Shown: piece after piece, positions 33,985 to 42,975 of the stretch
Position numbering within the stretch: the stretch's first letter is position 1
Layout: each line of letters begins with the position of its first letter
NCBI RefSeq assembly: GCF_902706195.1
Contig: NZ_CACSJO010000020.1
Span: 1 to 64,000 of the forward strand
Reading direction: 5' to 3'
Length of the DNA stretch: 64,000 bases
Source: Novosphingobium sp. 18050
GTDB lineage: Bacteria; Pseudomonadota; Alphaproteobacteria; Sphingomonadales; Sphingomonadaceae
Position numbers and translations under genes: made by a program
The notes under the pieces: generated by a model
Told to the model about the DNA's origin: nothing
Database searches by the model: none
Seen by the model: only the letters and a program-made list of their open reading frames with translations

Positions 33985-34857
33985 ATGGCTTCACGCGCGA
34001 TCATTCCTCTCGGCAAGAACAAGACCCCGCCCGCCAACGACTTCGATGGCGAAGGCGAAGACAGCGCCGCCGGGCGCGGCATTCCGATCAGGGCTATCAG
34101 CCGCGCGATCAGCGTGCTGCAGGCAATCAACCGGGCCGGCTCGCTGAACATGATGGACATCGCGCAGGCCTCGCAGGTGCCCTACCCTACCGCCTGCCGG
34201 ATCGTTCAGACGCTGCTCCACGAAGGGCTGATCGAGCGTGAGGAAACGCGCAAGCACTATCGCCCGACGCCGCTGGTGCGCACGCTGTCGCAGGGTTTCG
34301 AGGGGCATGGCGAAATTGTCCACGTCGCCCGCCCGCACATCTCTGCGCTCACGCGGGAGATCGGCTGGCCGATCTCGCTGTCCACGCACGTCGGCAGTTC
34401 GATGGTGCTGCGCGATTCGACGCACGCGCTGACCTCACTCTGCTTCAATGAATATCACCCCGGCTATGCGATGCCGATCCTCGACTGCGCCGCCGGGCTC
34501 GTCCACCTTGCATTCTGCACCGAGGATGCGCGCGAGACGGTGATCGGCAGTCTCTCGCGCTTCGGCGACGACGAGATCCGTCATGTGCTCGGCGTGCTGC
34601 GCGAAGGCGCGCTGCTCGACGGTATCCGCACCAGTGGCTACGCCGCGCGCGGCTATAACCGCTTCACGCTCAATCCGGGCAAGACATCGTCGATCGCAGT
34701 CCCGATCCTGAGCGGAAACCAGGTGCACGGATGCCTGACAGTGGCCTTCTTCTCGACCGCGCTGGAGATTCGCGAGGCAGTGCGCGAACTGGCCCCGCGC
34801 CTGAAAGCCTGCGCAAGCGATATCGCCAGCCAGCTGGGCAGCGGTCCGGTCGGCTGA
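33985..34857 (+). CDS. IclR-family transcriptional regulator 1 (MhpR-like)
   Basis: This 290-residue regulator has a winged helix-turn-helix (ISRAISVLQAINRAGSLNMMDIAQASQV, then YPTACRIVQTLLHEGLIERE, about 37-85) and an IclR effector domain with CAAGLVHLAF, GYAARGYNRF and TSSIAVPIL. It resembles MhpR-type regulators of aromatic-acid catabolism, which usually activate with a pathway effector. The N-terminal 30 residues are polar and probably disordered. It is about 60% similar by eye to the gene at 35094, from which it is separated by 236 bases. Its targets may be the operons on either side. Confidence 0.9.
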   Translation: MASRAIIPLGKNKTPPANDFDGEGEDSAAGRGIPIRAISRAISVLQAINRAGSLNMMDIAQASQVPYPTACRIVQTLLHEGLIEREETRKHYRPTPLVRTLSQGFEGHGEIVHVARPHISALTREIGWPISLSTHVGSSMVLRDSTHALTSLCFNEYHPGYAMPILDCAAGLVHLAFCTEDARETVIGSLSRFGDDEIRHVLGVLREGALLDGIRTSGYAARGYNRFTLNPGKTSSIAVPILSGNQVHGCLTVAFFSTALEIREAVRELAPRLKACASDIASQLGSGPVG

Positions 34858-35026
34858 CGGGCAGGCCCGAAGCGCTGCTCGCAGGTCATACGTTATGCGC
34901 ATGGCCTGCGATGGTATCCGGTTTCGAGAATCGCGGGCGCACCACGCGAAATCTATCAAATCACTGATTTAACACGATTTAGTCACAAACCTCGGGGTCA
35001 TGCCCCTTACACCGGCCCTTTTGCAC

Positions 35027-35042
35027 TATTGTTGCGACAATA
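35027..35042. promoter_or_regulatory. Palindrome TATTGT-TGCG-ACAATA upstream of IclR gene 2
   Basis: Perfect six-base arms with a four-base centre end 51 bases before the second IclR start. The architecture (6-4-6) is the same as at 33889 but the half-sites differ, which fits two related regulators with diverged recognition. Confidence 0.55.
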
Positions 35043-35093
35043 TACCAATTCAGTTAGCCTCCCCTCTCGTACTCTTAAGTGGGGACTGGACCG

Positions 35094-35981
35094 ATGGCTA
35101 CGCGCGCATTCATTCCGTTGGACGAGGATCACGCCCCGGAGGCCGAGAGCGATACCGAGCGCGGCATTCCGATCCGCTCTGTCACCCGCGCAGTGGCGGT
35201 GCTCAAGGCGATCAACCGCAACGGCTCGCTGAGCATGATGCAGGTCGCGCAGGCATCCAACGTGCCTTACCCGACCGCCTGCCGCATCGTGCAGACGCTG
35301 ATCCACGAAGGGCTCGTCGAGCGCGAGCCGCAGCGCAAGTTCTACCGCCCCACGGCGCTCGTCCAGACCCTTTCGCATGGCTACCAGGGTGACAGTGCTC
35401 TGGTCGACATCGCGCGCCCGCACATCACCGCGCTGACCGAGCGGATCGGCTGGCCGGTGACCCTGACCAATCAGGTCGGCGGCACGATGGTCCTGCGCGA
35501 TTCCACCCATTCGCTGACCACGCTGACCTTTAATCAGTACCACCCGGGCTATTCGATCCCGATCCTCGCCTGCGCTGCGGGCCTCGTCCACCTAGCTTTC
35601 TGCCCCGATGAGGAGCGCGACAAGACGCTCGGTATGCTGGAGCGCTTCGGCGACAAGGACACCCAGCACATGCTGCAACTTGCCCGCGACGGCGGGCTGC
35701 TCGCCACCGTGCGCGCCAGCGGCTACGCCGCGCGCGGGTACAACCGCTTCACCCGCAATCCCGGCAAGACCTCGTCGATCGCGGTGCCGGTCATGGTGGA
35801 GGGCAAGATCGAAAGTGCGCTCACCGTTGCGTTCTTCGCCGCGACGATCGAGGTCCGCAAGGCCGTGCGCGAGCTGCTCGAACCGCTGCGGGAATGCGCC
35901 GCCGCGATCGGCCGCGATATGGCCCGTTCGCGCAGCGATGCCTGGGCCGCGTCCATCCGGCCGCCGCTGCGTCAAGTCTGA
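35094..35981 (+). CDS. IclR-family transcriptional regulator 2 (MhpR-like)
   Basis: This 295-residue paralog of the preceding regulator has the winged helix (VTRAVAVLKAINRNGSL and YPTACRIVQTLIHEGLVERE) and the effector domain (CAAGLVHLAFCPDEE, SGYAARGYNRFTRNPGKTSS). I start it at the ATG at 35094, which matches the paralog start (MATRAFIPL against MASRAIIPL). Its stop overlaps the alpha/beta-hydrolase start (TGATG), so these two genes are co-translated. The tandem copies point to duplication followed by specialisation for related effectors. Confidence 0.9.
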   Translation: MATRAFIPLDEDHAPEAESDTERGIPIRSVTRAVAVLKAINRNGSLSMMQVAQASNVPYPTACRIVQTLIHEGLVEREPQRKFYRPTALVQTLSHGYQGDSALVDIARPHITALTERIGWPVTLTNQVGGTMVLRDSTHSLTTLTFNQYHPGYSIPILACAAGLVHLAFCPDEERDKTLGMLERFGDKDTQHMLQLARDGGLLATVRASGYAARGYNRFTRNPGKTSSIAVPVMVEGKIESALTVAFFAATIEVRKAVRELLEPLRECAAAIGRDMARSRSDAWAASIRPPLRQV

Positions 35982-36961
35982 TGCCGCGCACAAAACGCCG
36001 GAAGCGCAGCATGGTCGCCGTGGGACTGCTTGCTGCGGCGGCTGCGGGTTGCATCGGCTTCGTCGCCGCCGCGCGCGCCGGATGGCTTTCGCGGGACGAC
36101 GCCGCAGTCCTTGCCCACCGCGAAACGCCCGGCTCGCGGTTCCTGACCGTGAAGGGCGTGCGGATCCACTACCTGGACGAGGGAGCAGGCCCGCCGGTGC
36201 TGCTGCTCCACGGATCGTACCTCGACGTCCACGCCTACGACGCCTGGGCGCGCGTACTTGCCCGCGATCACCGCGTCGTCCGGCTTGACCGCCCGGCATT
36301 CGGCCTGACCGGCCACGACCCGCACTCCGCCGCAGGCTACGAACGCGAGGCCGAAGTTGTCTCCGCCTTTGCCGATGTGCTAGGGATCAGGGGCGCGGTG
36401 CTGGTCGGCGCGTCGAGCGGGGGAACCACCGCCGCGCGCATTGCCGCCCGCCGTCCCGACCTCGTCTCGCGGCTGGTGCTCATCAACTTCCCGCTCGCCC
36501 GGCGCTATATCAAGCCCGAGCGCGCCTATGCACTCTCGATCTGGCTGCGCGACGAAGTGCTGCTCAACTACCAGCCCGCATGGCTGACGCGTTGGATGCT
36601 CAACCAGAACCTGACCGACAACGCTGCCGCCTCGCCCGAGATGGTGGCCCGGCTGACGGACGAAGCCAACCGGCCGGGCGTTCTGGAAGACCGGCGCCGG
36701 CTGGAAGCGGGCGCACACGGCTATACGCAAGCCGAGCGCGAAGCCGACCTTGCCGCCATCCACATGCCCTCGCTGCTGATTTGGGGCCGCGACAATCCGC
36801 TGCTGACCGTCAAAAGCGGGCAGGACGCCTTCGCCAGGGTGGGGGCCGCGCAGAAGCGCATGGCAGTGATCGACCACGCCTCGCACATGGTGCCCGTCGA
36901 AAAGTCGGCCGAAAGCCTGGCGCTGGTCAGGCAGTTTCTCAGCGAGACCGCAGCGCACTGA
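35981..36961 (+). CDS. Membrane-anchored alpha/beta hydrolase
   Basis: This 326-residue protein has a basic N-terminus and one hydrophobic helix (about 10-31) that anchors it or exports it. The alpha/beta-hydrolase domain has LLLHGSYLDVHAYD, RLDRPAFGLTG, the nucleophile S145 in VGASSGGTT and a late His in IDHASHMVPVEK. This is a canonical triad, similar to haloalkane-dehalogenase/epoxide-hydrolase-like lipolytic members. It begins on the last base of the IclR 2 stop. A strong hairpin terminator follows. Confidence 0.85.
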   Translation: MPRTKRRKRSMVAVGLLAAAAAGCIGFVAAARAGWLSRDDAAVLAHRETPGSRFLTVKGVRIHYLDEGAGPPVLLLHGSYLDVHAYDAWARVLARDHRVVRLDRPAFGLTGHDPHSAAGYEREAEVVSAFADVLGIRGAVLVGASSGGTTAARIAARRPDLVSRLVLINFPLARRYIKPERAYALSIWLRDEVLLNYQPAWLTRWMLNQNLTDNAAASPEMVARLTDEANRPGVLEDRRRLEAGAHGYTQAEREADLAAIHMPSLLIWGRDNPLLTVKSGQDAFARVGAAQKRMAVIDHASHMVPVEKSAESLALVRQFLSETAAH

Positions 36962-36979
36962 CACCCTCGTTGCCGGCGT

Positions 36980-37020
36980 AGAGAAACCCGGAGCGGCTGG
37001 ACGCCGCTCCGGGTTTCTCT
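36980..37020. terminator. Strong bidirectional hairpin between convergent genes
   Basis: Perfect 17-base arms (36980-36996 and 37004-37020, containing gaaacccggagcgg) enclose a seven-base loop between the alpha/beta hydrolase (ending 36961) and TonB receptor 3 (ending 37094). Confidence 0.88.
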
Positions 37021-37093
37021 TTGCGCCCACGATACCGGGTGACGTGCGTGATTGCCCGAAGGAACGGGCGGGGATCGCTCCCCGCCCGCCGGA

Positions 37094-39487
37094 TCAGAAG
37101 TCGATGCTGGCCCGCACGCCCACGGTCCGGGGATCGGCCAGCGAGACGACGATCCCGCTGACGCTCCGGCTGGTGCCGGTGGCGCCGTATTCGTTGTAGC
37201 CCACCCGCGCGAGGCTGCTGGGGGTGCGGTTGTCGAACAGGTTGGTGGCGAAGGCCTCGAGCCGGATCTTGTCGAGCTTCGCGCCTACGCGCAGGTTCAC
37301 CTTCACGTTCTGCGGGATGTAGGCGAGGTTCGCTTCGGTCGCATAGATGCGGTCGGTGTAGATAGCGTCCATCCGCACGAAGGGCGAGAGATGCTCGGTA
37401 TAGGCATGCTCCCAGCTGATGCCCAGGCTGCCCGACTTCTCCGGGTAGTAGGGCAGCTGCGTGCCCACCGGACTGCCATTGCCGGTGATCGCCAGCGCAT
37501 CGGCGCTGTAGGTCCGCTTGATGTCGGTACGCGCGTAGCTGAACGTGCCCTCGACGGTCCAGTCGGGGTGGGGGATGTACAGCAGTTCCAGCTCGACGCC
37601 GGAGAGGTCGACCTTGCCCGAGGGCGCGGTGACCTGGATCTGGCTCAGCACGCCCGAGGCCTGCGCGGCTTCGTTCGCATAGTACAGGATGGTGCTGGGA
37701 ATGTGGCGGTTCTTCCACTGCCCGTAGTAGGCGGAGGCCAGCACCCGCAGCTTGTGGTCGATCAGCCAGCCCTTGTAGCCCACCTCGTACATGTACAGCT
37801 TGTCCTCGGGGACAGTGCCGGTCACGCTGGCCTGCTGGTCGATCTGCGCCTGTACGTAAGGCGACTGCGAATAGTACGAGGAGTTGAACTCACCCGGCCG
37901 GTTGCCCACCGAGAACGAGCCGTAGACCATGCTGCCCGGCGCCACTTCGTACTGCAGGATCGCGCGCGGCGTGAACGAGCGGAAGGTGTTCTCGAAGGTC
38001 GGGTTCGTGCCCGCGAAGGTCTTTTGGTACTGTTTGTCCCACTGGTAGCGCGCCTCGCCCGAGAAGGTGAGGCTATCGGTGATGTCCCAGTTGACCGAGC
38101 CGAACAGGCCGATCGTCTCGGTGTTGTTGAGCAGGCGCGGGGTGACTATGCCGTATCCCGCGCCGGTATAGGACGTGGTGATAACGTCGTAATCCTGGTT
38201 CAGGTAGTTGGCCCCGATCGTCGCCCAGATCGGCCGGCTCTTGGGCGTGGAGACGCGCACTTCGCCGTAGTAGCTTTCATCGCGCGGCCCGCCCTGAATC
38301 AGGTTGTAGGCGTAAGGCAGGTTCGCCGCGCCGATGCTGGGGATGTCGCGGGTATCGGCGCCGAACAGGGTCTGCAGGAAATTCCACTTGTTGACGTCAT
38401 AGGACCCCAGCGCGCTGACGTTCCATTCGCCGATGTCCCAGTCCATGCTCAGGCGCGCCTGCGCGGCCTCGCGGTGCAGGCCCAGGTGGTCGATGAAGCC
38501 GGGACCGAACGAAGTCTGCCCGCCCTGAAGCGCGGCGTAGGCGGTCGGGTTCAGGTCCTGGATCCAGGTCACCGTATCCTTGGGGTAGCCGGTCAGCTTG
38601 CCGCAGGTGTAATTGAGCGAGCCCGCCGGTGCCGCGCCGCCGTTGCAGTTCCAGGTCGACTGGTTGTAGCGCCCGTTCGCGGGCAGCCCGTCGTCGTCCT
38701 CCCAGTACACGCCGAAGGCGCGGAAGTGCAGGTCGGGCGTGGGATCGAAGCGCAGGCTGCCGCTGATCGACTTGGTGCCGCGCTCGCCCAGCCGCTCGCC
38801 GGGGTAGTTCACGTCCTTGTAGGCGCCATCGGTGTGGTAGATGTGGCCGCCCAGCCGGAACGCCAGCACGTCGTCGATGATCGGCCCCTCGACGCTCGCC
38901 TTGGCGTCGTAGGTGTTGAAGCTGGCATAGCTGACGTCGAGGTCGCCGCCCCAGTCGTAGGCGGGCGGACGGGTGACGAGGTTGATCGCACCCGCGAACG
39001 TCGCGCGGCCGAAGAAGGCGCTTTGCGGGCCCTTGACCACTTCGATGCGGTCGATGTTGCTGACACCCTCGAAGTTGCCGCCCGGAACCGGCGCGCCGTC
39101 GACGAACAGCGTCACGCTCTGGCGCGACGACGAGGCGCTGCCGGGGACGACGCCGCGGATGATGTACTGCTTGTAGCCGCGGTCGTTGCGGCCGACCGAC
39201 TGGTTCTGGTTGCGCAGTCCCGGCGTGAACGAGGCGACGTCGCTCATGTCCTTGACGTCGCGCGCCTGAAGCGCATCGGCGGTCAGCGCGGTGATCGAGA
39301 CCGGAACATCGGTGATGCTCTCGTTGGTCTTGCGCGCGGTGACGACGATGTCGCCAACCGGCGATGCCTTGTCGTCGGCCCGTGCATCCGGGGCCTGTGC
39401 ATCCTGGGCCTGCGCGGTTCCGAGCGGAAAGAGCAGCGCACTGGTCATGAGCAGCGCGGCGCGCGAAAGCTTCGTGGATCTTCTCAT
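37094..39487 (-). CDS. TonB-dependent receptor 3
   Basis: This 797-residue receptor has a signal peptide ending near AQAQD, the segment VGDIVVTARKTNESITDVP, a plug with VTLFVDGAPVPGGNF and VVKGPQSAFFGRATFAGAINLV, and a barrel ending VGVRASIDF. The GRATFAGAINLV plug is nearly identical to that of the receptor at 48678, so these two are a closer pair and may take related ligands. It is transcribed alone, between a terminator and a 475-base gap. The nearest metabolic genes on its strand are the methyltransferase 3 operon upstream. Confidence 0.93.
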   Translation of the reverse strand: MRRSTKLSRAALLMTSALLFPLGTAQAQDAQAPDARADDKASPVGDIVVTARKTNESITDVPVSITALTADALQARDVKDMSDVASFTPGLRNQNQSVGRNDRGYKQYIIRGVVPGSASSSRQSVTLFVDGAPVPGGNFEGVSNIDRIEVVKGPQSAFFGRATFAGAINLVTRPPAYDWGGDLDVSYASFNTYDAKASVEGPIIDDVLAFRLGGHIYHTDGAYKDVNYPGERLGERGTKSISGSLRFDPTPDLHFRAFGVYWEDDDGLPANGRYNQSTWNCNGGAAPAGSLNYTCGKLTGYPKDTVTWIQDLNPTAYAALQGGQTSFGPGFIDHLGLHREAAQARLSMDWDIGEWNVSALGSYDVNKWNFLQTLFGADTRDIPSIGAANLPYAYNLIQGGPRDESYYGEVRVSTPKSRPIWATIGANYLNQDYDVITTSYTGAGYGIVTPRLLNNTETIGLFGSVNWDITDSLTFSGEARYQWDKQYQKTFAGTNPTFENTFRSFTPRAILQYEVAPGSMVYGSFSVGNRPGEFNSSYYSQSPYVQAQIDQQASVTGTVPEDKLYMYEVGYKGWLIDHKLRVLASAYYGQWKNRHIPSTILYYANEAAQASGVLSQIQVTAPSGKVDLSGVELELLYIPHPDWTVEGTFSYARTDIKRTYSADALAITGNGSPVGTQLPYYPEKSGSLGISWEHAYTEHLSPFVRMDAIYTDRIYATEANLAYIPQNVKVNLRVGAKLDKIRLEAFATNLFDNRTPSSLARVGYNEYGATGTSRSVSGIVVSLADPRTVGVRASIDF

Positions 39488-39962
39488 TCGTTTGGCCCCC
39501 CTTGGCTGAAGACGCTGCGCCGACCCGCCAGGGCGGCCGCGGCGGGCGACTTTCGGCCCGCAGTCATGGTTGCAGCGGACAGGAACCTCGCCCGCGGGGG
39601 CACCTCAGGCCAGACCGCAATGCGGCCTGACCACGTGTCGATCAATGTCGTGCCGGACCGGGCCGGACGCCCTACGGAAATACGTGTTAAAACATTGAAG
39701 TATTAGACATTTATCGTTTTTAGCCGGCATTTCGCAAATCGGACTCATACGCATCGTGTATGGGTAAGGTGGCACTTCGCGCTTGCCTTGCCGGGGTTGC
39801 CGTGGTCCCCGAAAGCTGGATGCGCTCGTCCGCGATCGACGCGCAAAAGGACGCGCCCGCCGTCGCCGGTAGGCACGTCCTCAATTTTCAGTACAGTCAA
39901 TGTGCGGTTAGGAGCCGTTCGGATCACCCTCCGAACAGGTTCAGGCCACCCTCGGACCGGGC
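39488..39962. other. Intergenic region upstream of TonB receptor 3
   Basis: I see no convincing gene in these 475 bases. The AT-rich patch at 39690-39722 probably carries the receptor promoter. A weak inverted repeat CATAC-N7-GTATG lies at 39746-39762 and could be an operator. No clear terminator was found for the kinase operon that ends at 39963. Confidence 0.55.
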
Positions 39963-40979
39963 TCAGTCACCCAGCAACCGGGCGTGACGCTCCATCCCGG
40001 AGCGGATCTGCGACGCGAACCATCCCAGCCCGCGAAACCGCAGGGATGCGCGGCCCACCGAGTTGACGTTGTGCGCGATGCCGGCCGCGAGCTGGAACGT
40101 CTTCACGAAGACGAAGAAGTCGAGCAAGGCGAATTCATCCTCGGTCATCGGCCGGATTTCGTTGTAGCCGCGCACGAAGGCCTCGCCCAATTCCGGCGCG
40201 AACCCGTAGAAATCGCTTCCGAAAACGTAGTTCGCGATGTCCTTGAGCAGGTAGCCGGTGCCGCATCCGTCGAAATCCAGGATGGTGATCCGCCCGTCAT
40301 CGGCGACATGGGCGTTGCTCGGGTGAAGGTCGCCGTGGCAGGCACCCGTGGGCAGGTCGTAGCGGTCGAAGCCGTCGATCACCGCCTGCACCCTGGGCGC
40401 GAAAAGGGCGTAATCCTGCGCCTCTCCGGGCCGGTCGGCGACCAGATCCAGAAGGTCCGGCAGGTCGCGCATCAGGTGACCCCGGCTGAGGTCCACATCG
40501 TGCGCGGGCACGTACTCGCGACCCAGGACATGCATCCGCGCCAGCAGCCGGCCCACTTCCGCGGCGGTTTCCGGCGTATGCGCATCGAACACCTTGACGC
40601 CCGGCGCCCATTCGTAAAGCGCCACGGCGCGCAGGGCCTCGGGTGCATCCAGCGTGAAGTACCAGCTGCCGTCCCGCAGATGCAGCGGGAACGATGCCGG
40701 AAACTCGCGTGATTTGAGGAAGTTGAGAAACGACAGCTCGTTCTCTACTTCGTCCAGCCCACGCCATGTCCCGCGCCAGACCCGCAGCGCCCAGCGCTGG
40801 TCACCGGCCGTCACCACATAGACGTCGTTCATGCCGCGGAACAGCAGCGAGGCACGCACGCCTTCGGGCAGGTCGTAGCGCGCCGCAACCTCGCGGGAGA
40901 GCGCATGGGCATCGAGCACGGAGTGCGCGACAAGGCCGTGCGCGGCCGTTTCGGGGCGTTCCTGGGTCGTTGTCAGCAT
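39963..40979 (-). CDS. Aminoglycoside phosphotransferase/homoserine-kinase-type small-molecule kinase
   Basis: This 338-residue protein has the APH/choline-kinase fold. The Brenner motif is CHGDLHPSNAHV (catalytic Asp in HGDLHPSN) and the metal-binding Asp is in ILDFDGCGTGY. The N-lobe has YVVTAGDQRWALRVWRG and an ENELSFLNFL helix. It phosphorylates a hydroxyl of a small molecule, as in homoserine kinase II or SrkA-like proteins. It is the last gene of the operon starting at 43358 and overlaps the GxHxG protein gene by seven bases. A phosphorylated intermediate in a degradation operon is unusual; activation of an amino alcohol is one possibility. Confidence 0.83.
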   Translation of the reverse strand: MLTTTQERPETAAHGLVAHSVLDAHALSREVAARYDLPEGVRASLLFRGMNDVYVVTAGDQRWALRVWRGTWRGLDEVENELSFLNFLKSREFPASFPLHLRDGSWYFTLDAPEALRAVALYEWAPGVKVFDAHTPETAAEVGRLLARMHVLGREYVPAHDVDLSRGHLMRDLPDLLDLVADRPGEAQDYALFAPRVQAVIDGFDRYDLPTGACHGDLHPSNAHVADDGRITILDFDGCGTGYLLKDIANYVFGSDFYGFAPELGEAFVRGYNEIRPMTEDEFALLDFFVFVKTFQLAAGIAHNVNSVGRASLRFRGLGWFASQIRSGMERHARLLGD

Positions 40980-41860
40980 GGAATCTGTTCTCCGGTAGGC
41001 AGTGCGGCGGCGCAGGCGGCAAGGAAGGCGGCGACGCTTGCAGCGTAGCCTTCCAGCCCCCCTGTCGGCGCCGCGACCCGGCCATCGCGCATGGCAGCGG
41101 CGATGTCGGCGGCGGCGGCGTTGAGCTTGGGCGGCCCCCACTCCGGCTGCATCAGCAGGGCCGGAGCCCGTACCAGCGCGGCGCGGGCATAGGTGCGGTA
41201 GCCGAAAGCCGCCAGATAGGGGATGTGATAGGTGTCCAGCGCCTTGAGGATATCCAGCGCGCCTTCGTGCAGAACCTCGGGCGGGGGTACGTCCTTTGCC
41301 AGCCGGAACGCGGCCTCGCGGCGGAAATAGGGGGCGAACAGGTGCTGGTCGCGCACGAAGTGAAAGCCCCAGACCATCTGGCGGCCGTATTCGTCCGGCT
41401 CGACGCGCGGCACGTAGCTCTCGGTATAGAGCGCCTGCGTCGCATCGTCGTATTCGGTGATACCGCTCATGACGAGCGCGCCGACACGGTCGGGCCGCGA
41501 CACCGCGATCTCGCAGGCGATCCGCGCCCCGGTGTGCGATCCGTAGAGGTCGAAAGCGCCCAGGCCCAGCGCATCGGCCATGCGGACCGTGCTGCCCGCG
41601 AAGTAGGCGATATCGGCGTCTGCATGGGCCGGACGGGCGGAATCGCCGTTGCCGAGCGTATCGGGCGCCAGGATCGCGCCCTCGTGCCCTGCGCCCCGCA
41701 GCGCCGCCATCAGCGGCTCGAGACTGCGCGAGGACGCAGGCGAGAGATGCAGCATCACCAGCGGCCGCGCGCCTTGCGCTCCCGGCAGCGCGGGCAGGCT
41801 GCGATAGTGCACCTGCCCCTCGGCGATGCGTACGAAGCCGCGATCGATCTGCGCGTTCAC
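40973..41860 (-). CDS. Alpha/beta-hydrolase-fold protein with GxHxG elbow, copy A
   Basis: This 295-residue protein has the alpha/beta-hydrolase fold: LVMLHLSPASSRS (oxyanion region), APDTLGNGDSARP, and an elbow DLYGSHTGARIA in which H109 occupies the place of the nucleophile Ser (G-S-H-T-G). The late catalytic His is not evident; the expected region reads VAAPTGGLEGY. It is therefore unlikely to be a serine hydrolase. Three paralogs (43496, 52784, 56185) share His at the same place. It is joined by ATGA overlap to methyltransferase 3 and overlaps the kinase gene. A lyase, cofactor-free oxygenase or binding function are open options. Confidence 0.8.
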   Translation of the reverse strand: MNAQIDRGFVRIAEGQVHYRSLPALPGAQGARPLVMLHLSPASSRSLEPLMAALRGAGHEGAILAPDTLGNGDSARPAHADADIAYFAGSTVRMADALGLGAFDLYGSHTGARIACEIAVSRPDRVGALVMSGITEYDDATQALYTESYVPRVEPDEYGRQMVWGFHFVRDQHLFAPYFRREAAFRLAKDVPPPEVLHEGALDILKALDTYHIPYLAAFGYRTYARAALVRAPALLMQPEWGPPKLNAAAADIAAAMRDGRVAAPTGGLEGYAASVAAFLAACAAALPTGEQIPC

Positions 41861-42975
41861 TTGCGCGCGGAGATCATGAACCAGGACCGGAACGGCCCCG
41901 AGGATTCCGCAGAGAACCCGCCGGTCGCCCGCCGCGAAGGCGTGGGCGCGGCCAGCTGGTATCCGATCGTCGATTCCGCAAAGCCCGCATCTCGCGCGAC
42001 TTGTGCGAAGTCCATGTTCTGCATGCCACGCCAGAAGGGCTCATTGTTGTAGAGTGCCTCGAAATCGCCCTGGATATTGCCCCATACGCCGAGTTCGTCG
42101 GTGCGACCGGGCACTTCGTTATGGATCATCACTCCGCCTGGCCGCAGCAGGCGATGGCATTCGCGGAAGATGTTGCGCGCGGCTGCGTTCGAGGTCTCGT
42201 GCAGCAGGACACAGGAGTAGACGACGTCGAAGCTCTCGTCCTCGAACGGGGTCTTCTCGGCGTCAGCCTGAACGAAATGGACCCGCTCGCCAAGGTGCTC
42301 TGCGCGCGCATGGGCATAACGCAGCATCGCACCGCCCACGTCCACTGCGACGACTTCCGCATCGGGGAAGTGGCTCGCCACCGCGACCGTGCTGGCCCCG
42401 ACCGCGCAGCCGAGGTCGAGGATGCGCTTGGGTTTGAGATCGGGATAGACTTCCCAGAGATGCTGCACCGTGGTGTGGCCGCGCACGTCGTTCATGAGGC
42501 CGCCATTGCGGCCCAGCATATACACCGCGCCGCCCCGGTCGATCAGCGCGCCCTGGCGCACGTCGCCCTGGCCCTGATCGTGGTGATAGCCGCCCGGCAT
42601 CAGGTGCACGTCGAGCGCGGCGATATAAGGCGGCGGGGTGAAGTCGGGGTCCAGCGTCACCGAACCCTTGGGCTCGGCGATGCGCGCGCGCGCCTGGAGG
42701 TCGTCGATCTGGCGGTCGATCGAGCGGCCGACCGCGTCCCACATCATTTCCTGCGAAAGGCGCCGGTAGGCGATCCAGCTGCGGAATACCTCGGTGTCCA
42801 TGAGCTGGCGGCGGACCTCGGCCATGCGTTCGGAGCCCGAGACCTCGGCGACGTTTTCCGCCACGCCGCGCATCTGCGCGCCGACACCCTCGCCCAGCCA
42901 GACTTTGAAGTCACGGACGAAGAGCTGCTCGACATGCTCGTCGTGCGTCGTTTCGGGCATCATCGGATGGCTCAT
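41857..42975 (-). CDS. SAM-dependent methyltransferase-like protein with unusual N-terminal domain, copy 3
   Basis: This 372-residue protein has an N-terminal helical domain (about 1-115), the box PPYIAALDVHLMPGGYHHDQGQG (split here as VHLMPGGYHHD at 123-133), and a SAM domain with ILDLGCAVGAST (185-196), VVAVDVG and the motif YSCVLLHETSN. The box and the HE motif match those of the proteins at 3110 and 16922, though the N-terminus is more divergent and lacks the QRGRA start. It is coupled by ATGA to the small partner upstream and to the GxHxG protein downstream. The gene order is inverted relative to the other two pairs. Confidence 0.8.
   Translation of the reverse strand: MSHPMMPETTHDEHVEQLFVRDFKVWLGEGVGAQMRGVAENVAEVSGSERMAEVRRQLMDTEVFRSWIAYRRLSQEMMWDAVGRSIDRQIDDLQARARIAEPKGSVTLDPDFTPPPYIAALDVHLMPGGYHHDQGQGDVRQGALIDRGGAVYMLGRNGGLMNDVRGHTTVQHLWEVYPDLKPKRILDLGCAVGASTVAVASHFPDAEVVAVDVGGAMLRYAHARAEHLGERVHFVQADAEKTPFEDESFDVVYSCVLLHETSNAAARNIFRECHRLLRPGGVMIHNEVPGRTDELGVWGNIQGDFEALYNNEPFWRGMQNMDFAQVARDAGFAESTIGYQLAAPTPSRRATGGFSAESSGPFRSWFMISARK

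Noticed and set aside
37052..39706. A very long open frame on the plus strand opposite TonB receptor 3 (884 codons).
   Set aside because: It is an antisense shadow of high-GC coding with no recognisable domain. The minus strand has signal peptide, plug and barrel in full.
39745..40066. Small open frames in the gap upstream of TonB receptor 3.
   Set aside because: They are short, have no ribosome site or recognisable sequence, and overlap the kinase gene or promoter region.
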